NCBI GenBank assembly: GCA_947575425.1
Contig: CANPNQ010000016.1
Coordinates: forward strand, 1 to 10,130
DNA: 10,130 bases
Direction of reading: 5' to 3'
Origin: an uncultured Erysipelotrichaceae bacterium
Lineage (GTDB): Bacteria > Bacillota_I > Bacilli_A > Erysipelotrichales > Erysipelotrichaceae
How positions within the stretch are numbered: the stretch's first letter is position 1; every line of letters starts with the position of its first letter. Shown in pieces: positions 1 through 5,400 of this stretch. The notes below the pieces were generated by a model that was not told where the DNA came from, searched no databases, and saw only the letters and a program-made list of their open reading frames with translations. The position numbers and the translations under genes are program-made.

Positions 1-547
1 TTAACAGACCCTTTAAGAATTTTAATTATGATTTTTTGTCTTCATCATATGTAAATTCCTCATAAAAGATACTATCCCATTCATCCAAGATAAAGATAAA
101 TTGATCTTTTGTGTCCGTTAACATACGACTGATTTGATCATAATTCTTTTCTTTCAAAACAGGATATGCCTCTTCTAAATCCTCCTTTAGTCCTTTTTGA
201 ATGGAGAGGATATAATTCTGATAATTAGGGCAGTTATCCGGTTGTCGGCTAAAATCAATATAGATCACATGGTGCTGATTCAGGTGCTCCTCAAAGGTAT
301 TGGTTTGCGTAATCTTCAAGCCATTGAACAGGTTTTTACTGTCATTTCCAAGCGTATAATAGGCGCCTAGCATTGTTAAATTGCTTGTCTTACCAAATCG
401 CCTTGGTTTTGTAATGCATACATAACAATTTCTTTTTCCGATCATCCGATTTATTTTCTCAATTAACAGGCTTTTATCCACATAAATATCATCTTTTAAC
501 ATCCTATCAAAATTGATAGTAAGCGTATTTGTGTCTAAGTAATTCAT
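1..547 (-). pseudogene. AAA-ATPase-like gene (PF09820 type), 5' part, interrupted by an in-frame stop
   Basis: Reads leftward. The product begins MNYLDTNTLTINFD and continues with IYVDKSLLIEKI, a Walker A-like KPRRFGKT and a Walker B-like FIFILDEWDSIF, the typical order of the AAA-ATPase-like family (PF09820) that is abundant in gut Firmicutes and Bacteroidetes. Those proteins usually exceed 500 residues and often end in a PD-(D/E)XK nuclease-like domain. Here a TAA at 26-28 stops the frame after DEDKKS, at 173 residues. The same frame then continues LKFLKGLL to the window edge, which is what the family has after this point if the stop replaces an aromatic codon. I therefore read it as a nonsense-inactivated gene rather than a short protein. 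The start at 547 is preferred over the upstream ATG at 607 because the latter lies in the promoter, and AGGTG sits 9 nt before 547. The function of the family is poorly defined. The 3' part lies outside the window. Confidence 0.75.
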
Positions 548-556
548 CACCAATTT

Positions 557-561
557 CACCT
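557..561 (-). promoter_or_regulatory. ribosome binding site that fixes the AAA-ATPase-like start
   Basis: AGGTG on the minus strand lies 9 nt before the ATG at 545-547. It supports the shorter start; the 20-residue upstream extension beginning at 607 has no such site. Confidence 0.6.
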
Positions 562-578
562 GCCTTATCTCTGCCTTT

Positions 579-607
579 ATTATATCCCATTTCAACCTTT
601 TCCACAA
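579..607 (-). promoter_or_regulatory. sigma-A-type promoter of the AAA-ATPase-like gene
   Basis: On the minus strand there is a TTGTGG -35 (602-607), a 17-nt spacer and a perfect TATAAT -10 (579-584). Transcription would start about 25 nt before the ATG at 547. Because the ATG at 605-607 overlaps the -35 box, it cannot be the start used from this promoter. Confidence 0.6.
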
Positions 608-618
608 TGAAAAAAGAT

Positions 619-628
619 TGACATGTCA
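619..628. promoter_or_regulatory. perfect 10-bp palindrome TGACATGTCA
   Basis: TGACATGTCA is its own reverse complement and sits 11 nt upstream of the -35 box of the minus-strand AAA-ATPase-like promoter. The placement would suit a regulator site, but a single 10-bp palindrome can occur by chance and no second copy was seen. Confidence 0.25.
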
Positions 629-754
629 GCCTGTACTATGCCTGAATGAGACAGCGATGGCGCTATGTTTCCATGAGTCTGTGTATTTCTTCTCACACTT
701 TAATTGGGAATGCCTCATGTAAGATGATAAGAACACAAGAAGGAGACAAAACCA

Positions 755-814
755 ATGCGCATACAATTCCTATACGTTTCGCTTATCAAGGGCAGAATTC
801 TCAATTGGTTTTGA
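755..814 (+). CDS. possible 19-residue leader or small peptide
   Basis: The frame encodes MRIQFLYVSLIKGRILNWF. It is preceded by AGAAGGAG (738-745) with 9-nt spacing, as good a ribosome binding site as any in the window. Its last codons and stop overlap a hairpin (799-816). The peptide is basic and hydrophobic. It is not recognised. It could be a leader peptide of an attenuation element, a small membrane-active peptide, or a remnant of a longer gene. No clear promoter was found just upstream. Support rests only on the ribosome binding site and the structure. Confidence 0.25.
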   Translation: MRIQFLYVSLIKGRILNWF

Positions 815-820
815 GACCAC
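809..820 (+). repeat. 12-mer TTTTGAGACCAC, copy 1
   Basis: TTTTGAGACCAC recurs exactly at 2309-2320, so one copy lies in the intergenic region on each side of the sigma-factor gene. I noticed no copy inside the coding genes. Confidence 0.4.
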
Positions 821-827
821 ATTCATT

Positions 828-839
828 CAATCTATTTGA
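828..839 (+). repeat. 12-mer CAATCTATTTGA, copy 1
   Basis: CAATCTATTTGA recurs exactly at 2224-2235. It is the second 12-mer shared by the two intergenic regions that flank the sigma-factor gene, although the order of the two elements differs between the regions. Confidence 0.4.
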
Positions 840-919
840 TTGGATTTGAATGGTAAGCTGAGGGGTTGGCGGAAGTATATCCTTTCTCTGCCTGTGTGAT
901 GCGGGAGAATATCTTTTTC

Positions 920-949
920 TTGACTTTACAACATGAAATAGTTTATACT
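920..949 (+). promoter_or_regulatory. promoter-like pair TTGACT / TATACT
   Basis: TTGACT (920-925), an 18-nt spacer and TATACT (944-949) match sigma-A boxes at 5 of 6 positions each. It lies about 270 nt before the sigma-factor start and could give a second transcript with a long leader, or drive the short frame at 973. Confidence 0.45.
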
Positions 950-1020
950 CATTTTGTAAATGAGACGATTTTGTGACAGAAGTGCAGATTCTTGTTTCAG
1001 TGTATAACCGTAAGAGAAAC

Positions 1021-1030
1021 TGTGATCACA
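1021..1030. promoter_or_regulatory. perfect 10-bp palindrome TGTGATCACA
   Basis: TGTGATCACA is self-complementary and lies between the two promoter candidates upstream of the sigma gene. It resembles fused half-sites of a Crp/Fnr-type operator but lacks their spacer. It is a candidate regulator site only. Confidence 0.25.
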
Positions 1031-1136
1031 TAACGATAGTTAAAAATAAGGCGCAAATAAGGCATTTAAAGCAAATTGAAAGATAGCGGATTCATTTTTA
1101 AAATTTATTGTAAATTTTGGAATTGCGCATTCATTA

Positions 1137-1165
1137 TTTACATTTTTGTAATTTTTATTTATAAT
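1137..1165 (+). promoter_or_regulatory. sigma-A-type promoter of the sigma-factor gene
   Basis: TTTACA (1137-1142), an exact 17-nt spacer and a perfect TATAAT (1160-1165) lie about 50 nt before the start codon at 1216. This suggests that the main vegetative polymerase makes the sigma factor and that control of its activity is largely after synthesis. Confidence 0.7.
1138..1151. promoter_or_regulatory. inverted repeat TTACA-N4-TGTAA over the -35 box
   Basis: TTACA (1138-1142) and TGTAA (1147-1151) form a perfect inverted repeat with a 4-nt centre and overlap the -35 hexamer of the sigma-factor promoter. The position is right for a repressor operator. The sequence is AT-rich, so chance is not excluded. 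Confidence 0.35.
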
Positions 1166-1215
1166 GGCGATAGAGATGAAAACAAGTCAGTCCAAAAAGG
1201 AAGGAGCGATGCGCA

Positions 1216-2205
1216 ATGGAAGCGATCAGTATGGAGCTAATCCGCTTGGCGCAATCAGGAGATGCGGATGCCTTTTCACAGATTTATAATCAATGCTACA
1301 AGCATGTGTATACCTATGCGCTAAGGTTGTGCGGAAATGAAGCAGATGCGAAGGATATTGCGCAGGAAACCTTTTTGCAGATTCATAAAAGCATTCAGAG
1401 CCTGCAAAGTCCCGAAGCATTTCCCTTGTGGCTGAATCGCATCGTTTACAGTAAGTTTCATCGTATCTTGGCCAAACGCAGAGAAGCCGCCCTTGAACAG
1501 GATCAGCTGAATTATCATGTGGATCAAAGCGATCGGGCGAAGAAGCTCAATGATACCTATTTGTTGGATGATAAGGAGATCATAAGGCAAATGATTGATC
1601 AGCTCTCTGATAAGCAAAGAGAGGCAATCCAATATATGTATTATGATCAGTATACGACAAATGAAATAGCGCAAAAGCTGGGCTTACCGGAGGGGACGAT
1701 CAAAAGCCGCATTTTTGAGGCAAAAAAAGCGTTGCAGAAGCAAATCAAGGAATTTGAGAAAACAGAGAAGCGCAAGATCATTCTTCACAATGATTCCTTA
1801 CTGCCCGCCGCATCGCTCACCTTATTTGCCAGATGGAAGGATTGGCTGTGCTTCGGATCGCATTCTCAAAAGCTGTTGTCCGTGGCTATGGTAAGTATGG
1901 TTGTCATTAGCACGGTGGCGGTATCAGAGACAATTCCATATATTCGCCAATCATATAGTGAAACACAGGAGACATTGCCAAAGGAAAGCTTTCAGCCGGT
2001 TCACTATCAGAATACTACGATAAGCAATGCCAAAGCTGCCTATTATACACTCATGAAATGGGCAAGCGATGCAAGCCATATCGAACAAAAAAACGCAGCG
2101 GAGAAAGCGGAGATCAAGCCGGTATTAGATGAATTGAAGCACATTGACAGTCCTTATTACGAGCGTTTATCTCATGATGGCTGGCTGGAAGCATACGAGA
2201 AATAA
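1216..2205 (+). CDS. ECF-like sigma-70 family factor with C-terminal membrane anchor
   Basis: A 329-residue protein. Residues about 10-85 form a sigma2 region, including DAKDIAQETFLQIHK (44-58), which would contact core polymerase and the -10 element. Residues about 121-177 form sigma4, with a helix-turn-helix TTNEIAQKLGLPEGTIKSRI for -35 recognition. ECF sigma factors normally end near here, at 160-200 residues. This one continues through a basic linker (EKTEKRK) to a hydrophobic span LLSVAMVSMVVISTVAV (220-236) and about 90 residues that would lie outside the cell. No separate anti-sigma gene is adjacent, so the tail may do that job in cis. The start is supported by AAGGAG (1201-1206) 9 nt upstream. 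The neighbouring surface protein 204 bp downstream is a plausible regulon member. The sigma domains are certain; the tethering model is inferred. Confidence 0.88.
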   Translation: MEAISMELIRLAQSGDADAFSQIYNQCYKHVYTYALRLCGNEADAKDIAQETFLQIHKSIQSLQSPEAFPLWLNRIVYSKFHRILAKRREAALEQDQLNYHVDQSDRAKKLNDTYLLDDKEIIRQMIDQLSDKQREAIQYMYYDQYTTNEIAQKLGLPEGTIKSRIFEAKKALQKQIKEFEKTEKRKIILHNDSLLPAASLTLFARWKDWLCFGSHSQKLLSVAMVSMVVISTVAVSETIPYIRQSYSETQETLPKESFQPVHYQNTTISNAKAAYYTLMKWASDASHIEQKNAAEKAEIKPVLDELKHIDSPYYERLSHDGWLEAYEK

Positions 2206-2223
2206 AAAAATTTATATTGATAC

Positions 2224-2235
2224 CAATCTATTTGA
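2224..2235 (+). repeat. 12-mer CAATCTATTTGA, copy 2
   Basis: Second copy of the element at 828-839. Here it runs into an interrupted palindrome, ATTTGA-A-TCAAAT (2230-2242), 19 nt after the sigma-factor stop codon. Confidence 0.4.
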
Positions 2236-2264
2236 ATCAAATCATGTTCTTATATTCGCATAAA

Positions 2265-2299
2265 AAGAAAAAAATTAGTGAGTAACTAATGCTTTTCTT
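2265..2299 (+). other. AT-rich hairpin between sigma factor and surface protein
   Basis: AAGAAAA (2265-2271) pairs with TTTTCTT (2293-2299), and ATTAGT (2274-2279) pairs with ACTAAT (2285-2290), with a 2x2 internal loop and a GAGTA apical loop. The stem is long but has little GC, and the T tract is part of the stem rather than following it. It may slow or partly end transcription from the sigma gene, or regulate the surface gene downstream. I do not call it a clean terminator. Confidence 0.35.
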
Positions 2300-2308
2300 A
2301 TACGCATT

Positions 2309-2320
2309 TTTTGAGACCAC
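2309..2320 (+). repeat. 12-mer TTTTGAGACCAC, copy 2
   Basis: Exact second copy of the element at 809-820, here about 90 nt before the surface-protein start and just after the AT-rich hairpin. The inverted partner TCTCAA that makes a hairpin in copy 1 is absent. Confidence 0.4.
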
Positions 2321-2409
2321 TTATGTGATGATGGGATGGAAGGACAATCAGCGGGGAATACAGGATGAGATTGCATAAAGCGTGGTGTAACATAGAAGAG
2401 GTGTAAAAC

Positions 2410-5400
2410 ATGAAAGGGAAAGTCAGTAAATTTTTTGTAGGCTTATTAGCCTTAGTAGGAATAATTTTTGTTTACCTTTTTAATAGTGATGCTTTATATA
2501 TAAATATGAATGATGAAACGAAGGCCGCAGGGATAAGTTATCCAAATTCAGTAGGGGGTTACACGAATTATATCAATTTAAATGGCTTAGACTTTTGGCC
2601 TGTTTATATTCAAGAGGATAAAATATATTTGAAAACGAGTAATGGAGGAACAGGTGCAGATTATGTAGGCGATGTTTCTCAAGGAAGTCATCCAACAGTG
2701 AATAATGAAGCTTTTAAAACAGCCTTTATGGAAAAAGTAAATAGTAAGTATGGTGGAGATTCTGAAAAAGCAATTTATGAAATACTGGGTTCTCAAGTTC
2801 CGACATTACGAATCGCATCAACAGATGATTTTAATATCGTCAGACAAAACATGATAGATGGAGGTTTTTTAATAAATCCTCCTTCTCTTGAGGAGATGTG
2901 TACGGAAGATGGTATGAAGACATCAGGAGGTCTTCGATACAAGGAAATCCTTTTTACACACGACAGTGATTCGTCAGCATACATGTACAACACTAGCTTG
3001 TCGGGTTGGACATTTCTTATACCAAATTCTTCTGGCGGAGATCCTTATGTGGTTAATTATGCTTCGAGAGTAGGAAGCAAACAGTTCAAGTATACTGTAA
3101 GCCTAGGCGCAACACTATCTTCTTATCGGCCAGCATTGATCATAGAATTACCACTTGATCCTGTTAAATCTGTTATTGATATTTTTTATAATTCCAATAA
3201 TACACCTCATATCTCAGGAACGCCATCCGCATCTAAGAATACAGTATTGGGGACTGTGAGTGCGAATCCTGATCAGCCATTTCCTATCCCCACCTATACC
3301 ATTGAAGAGGGCAGTGATAAATTCTCAATCAATGAAAACAATGAAGTAATCATCAACGTGGATAATATTGCGGCTGGTACTTATACTTTTACAGTGAAAG
3401 CGCATCAAGAGTCATTCAATTCTGTTGGTGAAGTGAATCTCATTTCTACAACCTTTACAGTTGTGATTGAATCTCCTTATAAACAAATCAATGATTTAAA
3501 CTTTATGTCAGACAATGGAAAAGACCCATTGTATTTAGATACCAATGTAGATGCAGGCAGAATCGGTACAGTGACTCCTACCTATGGTAATGGCACGGAA
3601 TCAGGCTATGGGGTACGGTATGACTTGACTTCTACGAAAGGATCAAATGACAATAGCTACTTCAGTATTGATAATAATGGAGTGCTATCGATTACAAGCA
3701 AGCTAACGGATGCCCGTACTTATCAAGTGGAAGTGACTGCTTATGAAACAGATAACAGTTCCGGCAGTGCTGTGGATGTCAGTGGAAGAAGTTATACCAA
3801 AGTGTTCTCTTTTGAAGTATTGCCAAAGCCTAGTATGCCGATCACAGGCATTACCTTTACCCCCAATTATCCAAGCGGTAAAACAGAATGGTCGTTTGGT
3901 GATACCGGTATCAATGCAAGTGGTGAGTTGACAGGAAGTCTTTCCTTCAGCGGTGGAACGAGCGGTGTGGTTGGTTCTAATGGAAAAGACTATCAGAAAT
4001 GGGAAATTGTCGATGCATCCGGAAATGTAATCAGTGATTCCAGCTTTGAAATTGTAAACAATGAATTACATGCGAGAAAACAGATTGCCATCGGAACCTA
4101 TACGTTAAGAGTAAAGGTGACAGACAATGAAAGTGAAACATTGACCCAATCCATCACCATTACAGTTAGCCAAGCATCTAATATTGACATCACGGATAAA
4201 AGCGCATTCTATGAATTCAGATTAAGTGATGGCAGTATAGCAGATATTACCAAATGGCAAAAAGAAAATATCATCATTCATCCCAAGCATGCGACCTATT
4301 CACAAATGAAAGTGGATAGCGGATCCTTTCTAAGCGGAGATCAGACCTATACCAAAGAGGGATCCAATTCTGTGACATTACAGTTTCAGCGAAGTGGTGG
4401 CGCATTAACCAATCCGGTAAATGAAACACTGAAGATTGATAAAACCGATCCGACCATCACAAAGGTAGAATTTGCGGAGATCGGAGGCAACGCACAAAGC
4501 GAGGGAAGCGGAATCTTCCAATACATGATGAAAAATGGGGCGGATATCCACATCGGCGCAAGCGATAACCAAAGCGGTATTGCTGGTTATAAAGTTACGG
4601 TAACACCATTGCTGGATAATGGAAATATAGATACCTCCAAAACTCCGCTGGTTTATGATACGCCATCAAACGCCTCCACATTTACTTACAGCATCACCAA
4701 TCAGGGAAAATACTTGGTAGAAATTGAAGTAACAGATGCATCAGGCAGAACAAAAAGCTATCCGGCAAAGAGGCTTCGTATCAGCAATGCCCAAATCTCT
4801 TTGTTTGTGAGCGGATATTTGAATAATCAGATCTCTCAGCCATATGATGGCAGTCAATGGACCAATCAATCTATCACGTTAAAACTAAAAGCAAGCGATC
4901 AATCACAGCTCAGTGATCCGCAAATCAGCTTTGACAATGTCAGCTTCCAACCGATGGTAAATGGTGAATACACGATTCCAGCCACAAGCTCCATCCCTAA
5001 TCAAACCTATTATTTTAAGGCGATCAATGCGAATGGCGAAACCATCACAACGAGTATGTCAATCAAGCTGGATGTGGAGAAACCAATTGCCCCCACGATC
5101 ACCTTTGCATTAAAAACACAGGGAAGGATGGAGCGCTTGTTGCGCATGATCACATTTGATCATATGTTTGCGCAGGAACAAAGAGCGACCTTTGCCTCCA
5201 CAGATGCAACCAGCGGAATCGACCATTATGAATATCGTGTGACAAGAATGGATCAGGACGGAAATGCGATGGGCAATGCGGTAAGCGGCAAAGGAGAGAA
5301 TTATGATCTGATGAAGGATCGCAGCTATCGCATTGAGGTGAGTGCATATGATCGGGCAGGGAATGTCAGCGAAATGACAATTCGCACCGTGATGATTGAT

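Larger units (their letters stand above)
799..852 (+). other. two consecutive hairpins
   Basis: Hairpin 1 pairs TCTCAA (799-804) with TTGAGA (811-816) across a 6-nt loop. Hairpin 2 pairs CATTCAA (824-830) with TTGAATG (846-852) across 15 nt. No U-run follows, so they do not look like an intrinsic terminator. Together with the short frame ending at 814 they may form a small structured RNA or leader. Confidence 0.3.
608..1215. other. 608-bp intergenic region between AAA-ATPase-like gene and sigma factor
   Basis: No protein gene can be assigned with confidence. The left half holds a palindrome at 619-628, a 19-codon frame with a strong ribosome binding site (755-814) and two hairpins (799-816, 824-852). 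The right half becomes very AT-rich and holds a promoter-like pair (920-949), a 37-codon GTG-started frame (973-1086), a palindrome TGTGATCACA (1021-1030) and the sigma-factor promoter (1137-1165). TTTACA or TGTAAA recurs at 925-930, 955-960, 1109-1114 and 1137-1142. The length and amount of structure are more than a simple promoter region needs. Confidence 0.6.

Noticed and set aside
548..607. 20-codon upstream extension of the AAA-ATPase-like gene starting at 607
   Set aside because: The ATG lies in the -35 box of the gene's own promoter and has no ribosome binding site. The start at 547 has both a site at the right spacing and a family-like N-terminus.
618..639. TTGACA followed by TACTAT as a plus-strand promoter for the short frame at 755
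   Set aside because: The spacing is only 10 nt, too short for sigma-A, and no -10 box is present at 16-18 nt.
646..849. 67-codon plus-strand frame
   Set aside because: It has no ribosome binding site, an unlikely composition and no recognised family. The strong site in this region serves a different frame at 755.
2275..2304. TTAGTG / TATACG as a sigma-A promoter for the surface gene
   Set aside because: The -35 matches the consensus at only two of six positions, and both boxes lie inside the AT-rich hairpin.
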